The translations under genes were made by a program, and so were the position numbers. The notes under the pieces were generated by a model, which had not been told where the DNA came from, searched no databases, and saw only the letters and a list, made by a program, of their open reading frames with translations. From Maritalea mediterranea (GTDB lineage Bacteria > Pseudomonadota > Alphaproteobacteria > Rhizobiales > Devosiaceae), in contig NZ_JAKGTI010000001.1 in NCBI RefSeq assembly GCF_021568695.1, forward strand, positions 186,001 to 250,000: a DNA stretch of 64,000 bases. Direction: 5' to 3'. Of the stretch, positions 9,834 to 18,277 are shown piece by piece; the stretch's first letter is position 1; every line of letters starts with the position of its first letter.

Positions 9834-10331
9834 ATGCGCATTGCGGACTGGCTGGATCGATTTGCCATTATAACCGGACACACCGTCAAATGGCTCGCCA
9901 TTTTGATGCTGCTGGTCCAGTTTGGCATTGTGATTTCGCGTTATGCCTTTGGCGTTAATTCGATCGCTGTGCAGGAGCTGGTGCTTTATCTGCATGCCAG
10001 CCACTTCATGATCGCCGCCGCTTACACCCTACAAGTTGACGGGCATGTGCGAGTTGACATTTTTTACGCTCGTTTCACCCCGAAAAACAAAGCGCTGATC
10101 GACATTGTTGGACATCTGATCTTCCTGCTGCCGGCCATGTGCACCATTCTCTATTTCACCTGGCCAAGCGTGCGGAACGCCTGGGCGATCAAAGAGGGCG
10201 CCATTTCCGTTGGCGGTTTGCCTGCAAGTTTTCTGCTCAAAACCCTGATCCCGGTCTTTTGCGTCTTGCTGATCCTGCAGTCCATTTCCTGTCTCGTGCG
10301 CAATTTTCACTCCTATTTTGAAAAGGCCTAA
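9834..10331 (+). CDS. TRAP transporter small permease subunit (DctQ-like)
   Basis: 165 residues with four predicted transmembrane helices (about residues 17-37, 48-68, 86-106 and 131-151), typical of DctQ. The segment YLHASHFMIAAAYTLQVDGHVRVDIFY matches the conserved cytoplasmic region of the family. It is preceded by GGGGGAGG and sits between the binding protein and the large permease, so it would form the QM membrane complex that uses a sodium gradient. Confidence 0.88.
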   Translation: MRIADWLDRFAIITGHTVKWLAILMLLVQFGIVISRYAFGVNSIAVQELVLYLHASHFMIAAAYTLQVDGHVRVDIFYARFTPKNKALIDIVGHLIFLLPAMCTILYFTWPSVRNAWAIKEGAISVGGLPASFLLKTLIPVFCVLLILQSISCLVRNFHSYFEKA

Positions 10332-10334
10332 GCG

Positions 10335-11882
10335 GTGCCCCATCTCGATCTGATCATGTTTGCCGCCCTGATTGCGGCCATTTTGAGCGGCTTTCCAGTG
10401 GCTTTTTCCATTGCCGGGGTCGCGGTAATCTTTGCTTTTATTGGGGCGGCCACCGGCGTCATGGATATTGGCCTGCTCGGCGCGTCCGGCCAGCGCATTT
10501 TTGGCCTGTTGACCAATAATGTGCTGATCGCCATCCCCCTATTTGTGTTGATGGGCGCGGTGCTTGAAAAAAGCAAAATCGCCGAAGATTTGCTGCAAAC
10601 CATGGGCAAGGCCTTTGGCAGCTTTCGGGGCGGTTTGGGTATTTCTGTGGTGCTGGTGGGCGCCTTATTGGCCGCCTCCACCGGCATCGTAGGCGCCACT
10701 GTTGTGGCCATGGGGATGATCGCGCTGCCCGCCATGTTGCGCGCGAACTACAATAAGGCATTGGCCGCGGGCACGGTGTGTACCGCGGGTACGTTGGGGC
10801 AAATCATCCCACCATCCACCCTATTGATCATCCTGTCAGATGTGATGTCGAACGGGTTTCAGCAGGCGCAATATGAACAGGGAAAATTCGTCGTCGAAAC
10901 CCTGTCGGTCGGGCAGATTTTTGCTGCCGCTTTGGTGCCCGGCCTGTTGCTTGTGGTGCTTTACATTCTTTATCTGGTCATTCGCGGCTTTCTCCGGCCC
11001 GAAGAATTGCCCGCTTTGCCGCAACAGGCTGACCAGAATTTATGGCGTGAAGCCCTTTCCGCGATTCTGCCGCCCGTGGCGCTGATCGTCGCGGTGTTGG
11101 GCTCCATTCTCACGGGTGTCGCCACCCCCACCGAAGCCGCGTCTGTGGGCGCGGCGGGCGCCCTGTTCATGGCGGCCTTCAAAAACAAGATTGGCGGGCC
11201 TTTTCTCAAAATCGGCCTTCTGGCGCTGTTGCTTTTGGTGATCGGCTCGCTCATTCACCCCATCCGGCTGCAACGCAGCGATGTGACCGGGCCGGACTTT
11301 GCCATCGGTATGGTCTATGTGGTGTTGGCGCTAATTGGCGGTGCGGCATTGCTCTTTGCCACCTACAAACTGATCAAACTCAAAGTGTTGCAACCCGCAC
11401 TTTTGTCGACCACCACCATGACCGCGATGATCTTTGCCACCATTTTGGCAGCCGGCATGTTTTCGCTGGTGTTTATCGGTTTGGGGGGTGAAGATCGCGT
11501 TTCAGAGATTTTGGCCAATATGCCGGGCGGTGCGTTCGGCGCCTTGGTCTTTTCCATGGTGATCATCTTTATTTTGGGCTTCTTCCTCGATTTTGTCGAA
11601 ATCTCGGTGATTGTGCTGCCATTGGTGGTGCCAGGCCTGATCTTGTTGGGCCATGATCCGATTTGGCTCACCGTCATCATTGCCATCAACCTACAAACCT
11701 CTTTTCTCACGCCCCCGTTCGGCTTCTCGCTGTTTTATCTGCGCGGGGCCGCGCCGAAGGAAATTTCCACTGGCGATATCTATCGCGGTGTGTTGCCCTA
11801 TATCGGCTTGCAGGTGGTGGGCGTGGCGCTGATCTGGCTGTTTCCCATTCTGGCCACCGCCCTGCCTGAGTTCCTGTTCTAA
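10335..11882 (+). CDS. TRAP transporter large permease subunit (DctM-like)
   Basis: 515 residues, starting at a GTG 3 bp after the dctQ-like stop. It has many hydrophobic helices and typical DctM motifs: FPVAFSIAGVAVIFAFIG, IPLFVLMGAVLEKS, the re-entrant hairpin TAGTLGQIIPPST and TGVATPTEAASVGAAGAL. The protein is about 80 residues longer than the common 430-residue DctM because of extra helices in the middle (about residues 285-390), as seen in the TakP/mannitol-chloroaromatic TRAP subgroup. It is the last gene of the hut-TRAP transcription unit. Confidence 0.9.
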   Translation: MPHLDLIMFAALIAAILSGFPVAFSIAGVAVIFAFIGAATGVMDIGLLGASGQRIFGLLTNNVLIAIPLFVLMGAVLEKSKIAEDLLQTMGKAFGSFRGGLGISVVLVGALLAASTGIVGATVVAMGMIALPAMLRANYNKALAAGTVCTAGTLGQIIPPSTLLIILSDVMSNGFQQAQYEQGKFVVETLSVGQIFAAALVPGLLLVVLYILYLVIRGFLRPEELPALPQQADQNLWREALSAILPPVALIVAVLGSILTGVATPTEAASVGAAGALFMAAFKNKIGGPFLKIGLLALLLLVIGSLIHPIRLQRSDVTGPDFAIGMVYVVLALIGGAALLFATYKLIKLKVLQPALLSTTTMTAMIFATILAAGMFSLVFIGLGGEDRVSEILANMPGGAFGALVFSMVIIFILGFFLDFVEISVIVLPLVVPGLILLGHDPIWLTVIIAINLQTSFLTPPFGFSLFYLRGAAPKEISTGDIYRGVLPYIGLQVVGVALIWLFPILATALPEFLF

Positions 11883-11976
11883 AGGGCTAAGCTTGCGCCT
11901 CACTTACATAATTTAGACAAAATTGGTGATGCATAGTAGGCTTGGGGCAGGTGCGGGGGCACTTGAGGAGATGGAT

Positions 11977-14409
11977 ATGCACAAGCTGAAAACATTCGGT
12001 GCCAGAATTGGCGTCATCATCTTAACCTTGTTGGTGTTGGTGCAGGGGGCCGCCGCCGCGCGTATCCTGACCATTGAGAAGAGCCCGCAAGATATTCAGC
12101 TCAAATCGGCCTTTATCAATGGCCAGCGGGCTGACATTGTCGCCCAAGCGGGTCAGTACGCCTTTATTGAGCTTAGAGACGACAAGCAATGTTATGCGAC
12201 CCTGTCGTTGATTGCAGAAAATGGCCGTTTCTTGCGCCGACAAATGAATCTGTGCGACGCCGAATGGCAGATTGCCTTAAGTTTTGGCGATACGGGTGCC
12301 GGTCCTTCCGTGCGCACCATCACCATCGTGCCCTCACAAGATAATGTGCGCGTGCTCGCCCTCAGTTTTGACGGCAAGCCCCAGCCTTTCACCGCCTTTC
12401 CCAATTCAAACCGGGTCGAATTTGACATTCGCCGGGGGCCATCAGGATTCAAATGCGTGGGCAAATTGTCTGCGGCGCTCTCGGGGGCGAAGAATTTTGA
12501 ACGGACTGTGGATCTGTGTGCCTTCAATAATGAGGTGATTTTGGATGTCGAGCCGACCAATTATTATGAAATTCTCACGGTGCGGTCTGGCGGCAACGAT
12601 AAAATCATCAAAGTGGAATTAAATGGCGAACGCCTCAACATCATTCGCCACATCGGTAATGATGTGCGCACCCGCATCTTTGCGGACAAATCTGGTATCA
12701 ATTGCACCGGCAATCTGAAAGTTGAATTTGCCTCGGGTGCCACAGGTGAGGGACAGCTCGATCTATGCGGCTCTAACTTTGATGTCACCGTTACACCCAA
12801 GCCAACCTTTGCGTCTGACACAAACCTGCGCTCGGGCTATAGCTGGCGCTTTATCCCGGCCCAGAGTGAAAATGATATTGCGGCGCTGAAGTTTGACGCC
12901 CGCAGCTTTGATCGTACCGGCTTTAGCGCTGTGTGTGAGCCGGGGTCGCGGCAGGCGACGATTTATCTTGATGGCTTCCCCGCACGCGCCGATCTGCCGC
13001 GGCGCACAAGGATCAACTGGACCACCGGCCGCTATAATGGCGTGGTGAACGGGGATCGCGGCCAATCGCCGGTGGCCACAGGTGCCGCCCCCAGCTTCTC
13101 CAAATCTACGGATGACCGGTTGTGGAGCGGTCTGATATCTGGCGCCACCTTTACCGCAATCGCAAATGATAATCATCGCCTCATTCTGTCTCTGAGCGGC
13201 AGTGCAGGGCCGGTGCGTCAGTTTGTGGAAGCCTGCAACTCAAGGTTCAACGGCCCAACGGTTTATGGCGATGTCACCGACGATTCCAGCTTGCAATGGA
13301 GCACGCCGCCTTCGCGCCGTGATGGTGATTTGCGGCTTGTTTTTGGGGATCTCAGCACGGATCGCGTCGGGCTTGAAGCCCGCTGCACGCCACAGGATGA
13401 TCTGGTGCGTATCATGTTTGCCTCGGCACCGCGGGGTCTGTCTAACGGACGCAACGTGAATGTGGATTGGCAGGTGGGCAATGAAACTGGTCGCGTACCA
13501 GCCACCACCCGCGCCATTGAAGGATTTGAATGGGGCGCTTTGCCGGTTGCCGTTATTGATACTTACGATCCAATGTGGCGGGCGTTGGCACTGGGCAATA
13601 TTGTCCGGTGGAAGATCAATGGCGAGCAGACCGCCACCTATTCTTTGAAGGGCAGCGGCGCGGCCATCCGCCGTTTCCTCAATGGGTGTCGTCCGGCCTC
13701 CCAACCCGCGATTGGCGATGGCGGTGACAGCGGGTTTGGTGTGGATCCAGACCGTCCCACCACTGGCAATGAAGCGGTGGATACAATCATCAACATTTTT
13801 GACCTGATCAATCAGCAGTCAAATTCCAATGTGAAGATCAACATCAACACCCGAAGCGCTGCGACACGTCAGGCCCTGAACAATTATCAGGCCAACCCGA
13901 ACTATATGTGCGCACGGAGTGCCAATAGCCAGCCTTTGGGCAATCGGGCTATCTCTGTTGGTTTTAAAAACGACCGGGGGCAAACCGTTGAGGTATATGA
14001 AATTGACGCCAATGGCCAGCGGCAATATGTGCGTGATGTGCCGCCAAGCGCCCGGCTTCAGCTCACCCGGTCAGCGGGTCAAGGCTTTGAGGTGCGTTCT
14101 GCCGGAGGTGGATGTCTGACGACGATGGTGGCCCCCAATGCCGATATTGAATATAGCATCAAGCCCACCATGGGCGGGGCCGACCCGGACGTGGTGGCAA
14201 AAAGCTACAATTGTGCGGGTCGAGAAGTTGTGGCCCTGATTGAGCCGAACAAGGGCACTGCGCTTGTGGATGGAGATTATGCCCTGCATCGGGCCCGGGT
14301 AAATGGCGGATTTGCCAATGTCTGGGGCGATGTTCAGGCGAAGATCACCAATCAGGAACTGGTGTTGGAAGAAGGGGGAACAACCCGTCTTTCATGCCGC
14401 GCCCGCTAA
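11977..14409 (+). CDS. Large secreted repeat protein of unknown function; possible VHL-beta-like and MliC-like C-terminus
   Basis: 810 residues from ATG 11977 (GAGGAG at 11965-11970); earlier in-frame starts lack ribosome sites. A Sec signal peptide ends near GAAA (residue 27). Three ~85-residue repeats each hold a Cys pair exactly 21 apart (72/93, 160/181, 243/264) in the pattern C-x-x-x-L ... (N/D)LC. Two larger repeats follow, each with a Cys pair about 100 apart (320/420, 470/571). A low-complexity linker with Asn/Asp-rich sequence leads to residues about 650-715 (AISVGFKNDRGQTVEVYEID...QYVRDVPPSA), reminiscent of the VHL beta domain. Residues about 740-810 (YNC ... LSC) are weakly reminiscent of the lysozyme-inhibitor MliC fold but lack its SGARY motif. 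Function unknown; an extracytoplasmic binding or envelope-protection role is speculation. Confidence 0.75.
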   Translation: MHKLKTFGARIGVIILTLLVLVQGAAAARILTIEKSPQDIQLKSAFINGQRADIVAQAGQYAFIELRDDKQCYATLSLIAENGRFLRRQMNLCDAEWQIALSFGDTGAGPSVRTITIVPSQDNVRVLALSFDGKPQPFTAFPNSNRVEFDIRRGPSGFKCVGKLSAALSGAKNFERTVDLCAFNNEVILDVEPTNYYEILTVRSGGNDKIIKVELNGERLNIIRHIGNDVRTRIFADKSGINCTGNLKVEFASGATGEGQLDLCGSNFDVTVTPKPTFASDTNLRSGYSWRFIPAQSENDIAALKFDARSFDRTGFSAVCEPGSRQATIYLDGFPARADLPRRTRINWTTGRYNGVVNGDRGQSPVATGAAPSFSKSTDDRLWSGLISGATFTAIANDNHRLILSLSGSAGPVRQFVEACNSRFNGPTVYGDVTDDSSLQWSTPPSRRDGDLRLVFGDLSTDRVGLEARCTPQDDLVRIMFASAPRGLSNGRNVNVDWQVGNETGRVPATTRAIEGFEWGALPVAVIDTYDPMWRALALGNIVRWKINGEQTATYSLKGSGAAIRRFLNGCRPASQPAIGDGGDSGFGVDPDRPTTGNEAVDTIINIFDLINQQSNSNVKININTRSAATRQALNNYQANPNYMCARSANSQPLGNRAISVGFKNDRGQTVEVYEIDANGQRQYVRDVPPSARLQLTRSAGQGFEVRSAGGGCLTTMVAPNADIEYSIKPTMGGADPDVVAKSYNCAGREVVALIEPNKGTALVDGDYALHRARVNGGFANVWGDVQAKITNQELVLEEGGTTRLSCRAR

Positions 14410-14412
14410 ACA

Positions 14413-14439
14413 CCATGCCGCATTGATGGTGCGGCATGG
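14413..14439. terminator. Perfect 10-bp stem-loop between convergent genes
   Basis: CCATGCCGCA (14413-14422) and TGCGGCATGG (14430-14439) form a perfect stem with a 7-nt loop, just after the stop of the secreted repeat protein and just after the stop of the convergent 59-aa gene. There is no U-run on either side, so it may work as a transcript 3'-end stabiliser or a weak bidirectional terminator. Confidence 0.45.
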
Positions 14440-14456
14440 CGCGATCATGGGGCTGG

Positions 14457-14636
14457 CTATTTCACTTTCTTGACCAAAAACAAGGAAAAGGGAACAGCCA
14501 GCACATACCCCAATATGGCCGCCAGTGCGATGCCCAATCCCATATTCGGCAGCATTTGTGTAACCAGAACTGCCACCACCAGCGCCCCGGCGACGGCGGA
14601 GCCTGAAATAATCCACATGCCAAGCAATTTGCTCAT
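14457..14636 (-). CDS. Small two-helix membrane protein, unknown function
   Basis: A 59-residue reading frame from ATG 14636, with GGGGGA just upstream. The translation begins MSKLLGMWIISGSAVAGA and has two hydrophobic helices (about residues 6-27 and 33-54), separated by a short QMLPNMG turn and ending in a basic KKVK tail. The overlapping 99-aa frame on the same strand is an out-of-frame reading. Supporting features are a good ribosome site, a membrane-protein composition and a position that fits the gap between convergent and divergent neighbours. No family is recognised. Confidence 0.55.
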   Translation of the reverse strand: MSKLLGMWIISGSAVAGALVVAVLVTQMLPNMGLGIALAAILGYVLAVPFSLFLVKKVK

Positions 14637-14812
14637 TTTCTTCCCCCAGTTGGATGTGTGCAGATTGATCTATAGCTCGGTTTGAACACAAGCGGTTTGA
14701 CCTTGGTCAATTGAAAGTGCACTTGCCTGATCCGCCTTTTAGATGATTGACCGCCCCTAAAATAAATATTACCAATATCAAAATTATTTTACTAAACCAC
14801 TGAGGGGGACCT

Positions 14813-15910
14813 ATGAACGAGATTGTCGCGGAAAAATTCAAACGCTTGCGCGCAGAAATGCAGGCGCAGAATATTGATCTGGTGGCGCTGGGACCCACCG
14901 CGCACACCCAATGGCTTCTGGGCTATGCCCCCTATCCGGACGAGCGTATGTGCCTGTTGTTGATCGGCAAAGAGACAGAAGCCTTTGTCATGCCGGCCCT
15001 GAACGCCAATGCGGTGCGCGAGCACACAGATATTGAATTTTTTGAGTGGGCTGACGATCAGGGTCCCTTTACTGCTCTTGAAAGGGCACTGGAAAAAGTA
15101 GCAGGCGATGTAAAGCAAGTGGTGTTGGATGAAACCATGCGGGCTGATTTCGCTTTGAACCTGATGGACAAGATTGAGGGTGCGACCCATCAGTTCACAA
15201 AATCGACCGTTGGCGCCTTGCGCATGCGCAAAACCGAAGACGAATATAAACTGCTCAAACTGAACGCTCAGATCGCTGATGAAGCACAGGAAGTGGCCGC
15301 GAAAACCGCGCGCCCCGGTGTCACTGAAAATGATGTGGCCGAGGCCGTGAAAGAGCATTTTATCTCACGCGGGGCCAAGCCGGTGTTTGATATTGTCGGC
15401 GCCAACGAAAATGGTGCCTTCCCGCATCACCACACTTCAGACCGGGTGCTACAATCCGGCGATGTGCTGGTCGTTGATATTGGCGGCACCACCAAAGGTT
15501 ATCCGAGCGACATCACCCGCATGGTGGCCATAGACCATTTGCGCGACGATTATCAAGAGGTGCACGATGTGGTGGAAAAAGCGGTGCAGGCAGCTCTGGC
15601 GGCCTGTAAACCCGGTGTCAAAGCATCCGACATTGATAAAGCCGCCCGCGATGTGATCACAGAAGCGGGCTATGGCGACTATTTCAGCCATCGCACCGGT
15701 CATGGGCTCGGCATTGAAATCCATGAAGAACCCTATATTTCTGCCTCGTCTGATGTGGTGCTGGACGAAGGCATGGTCTTTTCCATCGAGCCGGGGATTT
15801 ACCAGCCGGGCAAATTTGGTGTCCGCCTCGAAGAAATCGTTTATCTCCGCGCCGACGGGCCGGAAGTCCTCTCTGAGCGGCCACGTGATGTGGTGATTTC
15901 CAAGGGTTAG
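14813..15910 (+). CDS. M24 family metallopeptidase (Xaa-Pro aminopeptidase/dipeptidase type)
   Basis: 365 residues with the two-domain creatinase/prolidase layout: an N-terminal non-catalytic domain (1-135) and a C-terminal pita-bread domain. All five dinuclear metal ligands are present: Asp222 (VVDIGG), Asp233 (PSDITR), His297 (HRTGHGLG), Glu326 (SIEPGIY) and Glu340 (RLEEIVY). It likely releases amino acids from Xaa-Pro di- or oligopeptides in the cytoplasm. GGGGG precedes the ATG. It is monocistronic, with its own A+T-rich upstream region. The exact specificity (PepQ versus PepP type) cannot be fixed by eye. Confidence 0.88.
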   Translation: MNEIVAEKFKRLRAEMQAQNIDLVALGPTAHTQWLLGYAPYPDERMCLLLIGKETEAFVMPALNANAVREHTDIEFFEWADDQGPFTALERALEKVAGDVKQVVLDETMRADFALNLMDKIEGATHQFTKSTVGALRMRKTEDEYKLLKLNAQIADEAQEVAAKTARPGVTENDVAEAVKEHFISRGAKPVFDIVGANENGAFPHHHTSDRVLQSGDVLVVDIGGTTKGYPSDITRMVAIDHLRDDYQEVHDVVEKAVQAALAACKPGVKASDIDKAARDVITEAGYGDYFSHRTGHGLGIEIHEEPYISASSDVVLDEGMVFSIEPGIYQPGKFGVRLEEIVYLRADGPEVLSERPRDVVISKG

Positions 15911-15950
15911 GTTTGTTGAGGGTTCACCCCACCACTTTATTCTTGTGGGC

Positions 15951-16132
15951 GCACCCCACCCCTAGCCCCGCCCCATCAAAGGGAGGGGGATTGCAGGGCA
16001 GAACTGTTCCAGTTGGTGTGGTCCATATAACCAAACGTGGCCGCCCCGGACCTGATCCGGGGCCAATACTGACGCCAAATGCCGACATTTGACCTCCCTC
16101 CCCTTGATGGGGAGCGATTGAGGGTGGGGTGC
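15951..16132. repeat. Imperfect ~40-bp terminal inverted repeat element (MITE-like candidate)
   Basis: The arm at 15951-15990 (starts GCACCCCACCC, contains CCCCATCAA and GGGAGGG) is an imperfect reverse complement of the arm at 16093-16132 (starts CCTCCCTCCCCTTGATGGGG, ends GGGTGGGGTGC). Similarity fades outward to about 15933 and 16152. The roughly 100 bp between the arms contains one of the short interspersed palindromes of this genome (16043-16063). It fills most of the gap between two convergent genes, has no coding capacity, and could fold as one long hairpin in RNA. Confidence 0.55.
16043..16063. repeat. Short interspersed palindrome, CCCCGGA/TCCGGGG type
   Basis: An 8-bp stem (GCCCCGGA / TCCGGGGC) around a CCTGA loop. 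The 21-bp unit recurs exactly, in inverted orientation, at 40560-40580, and the identity extends to 28 bp including flanking GGCC and CCAA. Confidence 0.75.
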
Positions 16133-16192
16133 CTACGCACCAAACAATGTCACCCTTCACCTTGTCGCCGAAGCACTGTGTCGCAGCCAGAC

Positions 16193-18136
16193 CTATCCCT
16201 GCAGTTCCGGCAAATCCTTGTACTGCTCCAAACATTCCACATTGGCCAGCGCCGTGGTGTTTTTGATTTTGCGGCCATGGATCACATCGCGCACGGCAAT
16301 CTCGGAGATCTTGCCGGAGCGGGTGCGGGGAATATCGTCCACCGCAATCACTTTAGCTGGCGTGTGTCGCGGCGTCGCGCCTTTGCGGATACGGGTTTTG
16401 ATGAGCTTGGTCAGCTCTTCATCCAGCGTCACGCCGTCTTTAAGCCGCACAAACAGGATCACCCGCTGATCGCCTTGCCAGTCCTGCCCCACGGCGATCG
16501 CTTCCTCTATCTCATCAATGGTTTCCACCTGGCGATAAATCTCGGCGGTGCCAATGCGCACGCCGCCGGGGTTCAGCGTGGCGTCAGAACGGCCATGAAT
16601 GATGTAGCCGCCCGTGTCCCTTTTCTCCACAAAGTCCCCATGGGCCCACATATTCTCGAACTTGTCGAAATAGGCGCTGCGATATTTTTCACCGCTTTCA
16701 TCGCCCCAAAAGCCGGTCGGCATGGTCATATGCGCATTGCGGCACACAAATTCGCCCGGCTGGTTGATCAGCTCATTGCCTTCATCATCCAGAATGGCTA
16801 AATCCATGCCCAGCTGTGCGCCCTGCAACTCGCCGCGATGGACCGGCTTGGTGGGCACACCGCCCATAAAGCAGCCGCAAATGTCGGTGCCGCCAGAAAT
16901 GGAAGCCAATTGCACATCGTCCTTCCAGTCGCGATAAATATAGTCGAAATTCTCCGGCAGAAGCGGCGAGCCGGTAGAGAGGATGGCCTTCAAGCTGTCC
17001 AGCGAATGAGTTTTGCGCGGCTTCACATTAAAATTGTTCAGCGCATCGATATATTTGGCTGAGGTGCCGAAAATATTGATCTGCTCCTGATCAATCAGGT
17101 CCAACAGGCGCGGCGCTTTGGGATAGAAGGGATTGCCGTCAAAGGTGATCAGTGTGGCTTCTGCCGCCAAACCGCTCACCAACCAATTCCACATCATCCA
17201 GCCGCAGGTTGTGAAATAAAAGAAATTGTCATTCGGCTTCACATCGCTGTGCAGCACCAACTCTTTCATATGCTGGATCAATAGCCCCGCACCACGATGC
17301 ATAATGCATTTGGGCTTGCCCGTGGTGCCGGAGGAAAAAAGGATCACCATCGGCGCGTCAAATTCAAGCCGTTCAAATTCAATGTCCGTCGGCGCGAATG
17401 GGGCGACGAACTCATTCAAAGTCTGACAAGAGACGTCGTACTGAGCATCAGGCTTTGGTGTGTCCAGGAGCACCACATGTTCAATCTTGGCTTCTTCGGC
17501 CACCGCATTGATGCTGGGCGCCACATTGATGTGTTTGCCAGCATAATTGTAGTGCGGCACCGCAAACAAAATCTTTGGCTCCACCTGTGCCAACCGGTCC
17601 GTCGCGCCTTCGGGGCCGAAATCCGGCGAGCAGGAGGCCCAGATCGCGCCCATGGCCGAACTAGCCAAATAAAGCGCAATCGCTTCAATATCATTGGTGA
17701 CAATCGCGCCAACGCGGTCACCCTTTTTAACGCCTTTGGCTTTCATGGCCTGCACCAATTGGCTCACCAGATCATAAAGCTGTTTGCGGCTGATCTCGCG
17801 GCGGGTGCCATCATCGCGATGGCCGATAATGGCGGTGCGGTCATCAGCGTTTTTCAGCGCATTTTCAGCGTAATTCAGCTTGGCGTCAGGAAAGAAGCGT
17901 ACCTTTCGAATATCCTCATCCTCGATCAGGATGCGGTCGCCTTTGTCGCCGACAATGCCCAGTTGATCCCAAAGGGAGCTGTAAAATGCATGTGGATGAT
18001 CGATTGAATAGCGCAGCAACCCGTCATAATCATCGGGTGCACATTGATGTTGATCCTTGGTGGCTTTGGCAAAGCGCCGCAAATTGCTGGCGCGCTGTCG
18101 CTCTTTGGACGGTGTCCACAAAATCTCGTTGGGCAT
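16193..18136 (-). CDS. Acetoacetyl-CoA synthetase (acetoacetate-CoA ligase)
   Basis: 647 residues from ATG 18136, which follows GGGAGGACAG; a 20-codon upstream extension has no ribosome site. It belongs to the ANL adenylating superfamily and activates acetoacetate with ATP and CoA, feeding ketone bodies into acetyl-CoA. Motifs are the P-loop-like FSSGTTGKPKCIMH (about residue 270), SGGTDICGCFMGG, HGRSDATLNPGGVRIGTAEIYR and the C-terminal RTRSGKISEIAV with the catalytic Lys. The N-terminal ACS-type extension (ILWTPSKER...) and SGGTDI, where acetyl-CoA synthetases have WQTETG, favour acetoacetate over acetate. Rhizobial homologues (AcsA2) act in polyhydroxybutyrate use. It diverges from the LuxR-type gene. 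Confidence 0.9.
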   Translation of the reverse strand: MPNEILWTPSKERQRASNLRRFAKATKDQHQCAPDDYDGLLRYSIDHPHAFYSSLWDQLGIVGDKGDRILIEDEDIRKVRFFPDAKLNYAENALKNADDRTAIIGHRDDGTRREISRKQLYDLVSQLVQAMKAKGVKKGDRVGAIVTNDIEAIALYLASSAMGAIWASCSPDFGPEGATDRLAQVEPKILFAVPHYNYAGKHINVAPSINAVAEEAKIEHVVLLDTPKPDAQYDVSCQTLNEFVAPFAPTDIEFERLEFDAPMVILFSSGTTGKPKCIMHRGAGLLIQHMKELVLHSDVKPNDNFFYFTTCGWMMWNWLVSGLAAEATLITFDGNPFYPKAPRLLDLIDQEQINIFGTSAKYIDALNNFNVKPRKTHSLDSLKAILSTGSPLLPENFDYIYRDWKDDVQLASISGGTDICGCFMGGVPTKPVHRGELQGAQLGMDLAILDDEGNELINQPGEFVCRNAHMTMPTGFWGDESGEKYRSAYFDKFENMWAHGDFVEKRDTGGYIIHGRSDATLNPGGVRIGTAEIYRQVETIDEIEEAIAVGQDWQGDQRVILFVRLKDGVTLDEELTKLIKTRIRKGATPRHTPAKVIAVDDIPRTRSGKISEIAVRDVIHGRKIKNTTALANVECLEQYKDLPELQG

Positions 18137-18277
18137 CTGTCCTCCCTGAACCTTTTGTCCAACTAAATAGATGGAGCAAACCATAATGCTTGTCAAAACG
18201 ATAGCGTTAGTCGTATTTATACGGTAGATGAGAGACCGATAAAATCAGTTTTGTGGAAGCGATAGCAGGCAAGTAAA

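Noticed and set aside
14392-14691. A 99-residue minus-strand frame
   Set aside because: It reads out of frame over the 59-aa membrane protein gene, which has a better ribosome site and real helix pattern.
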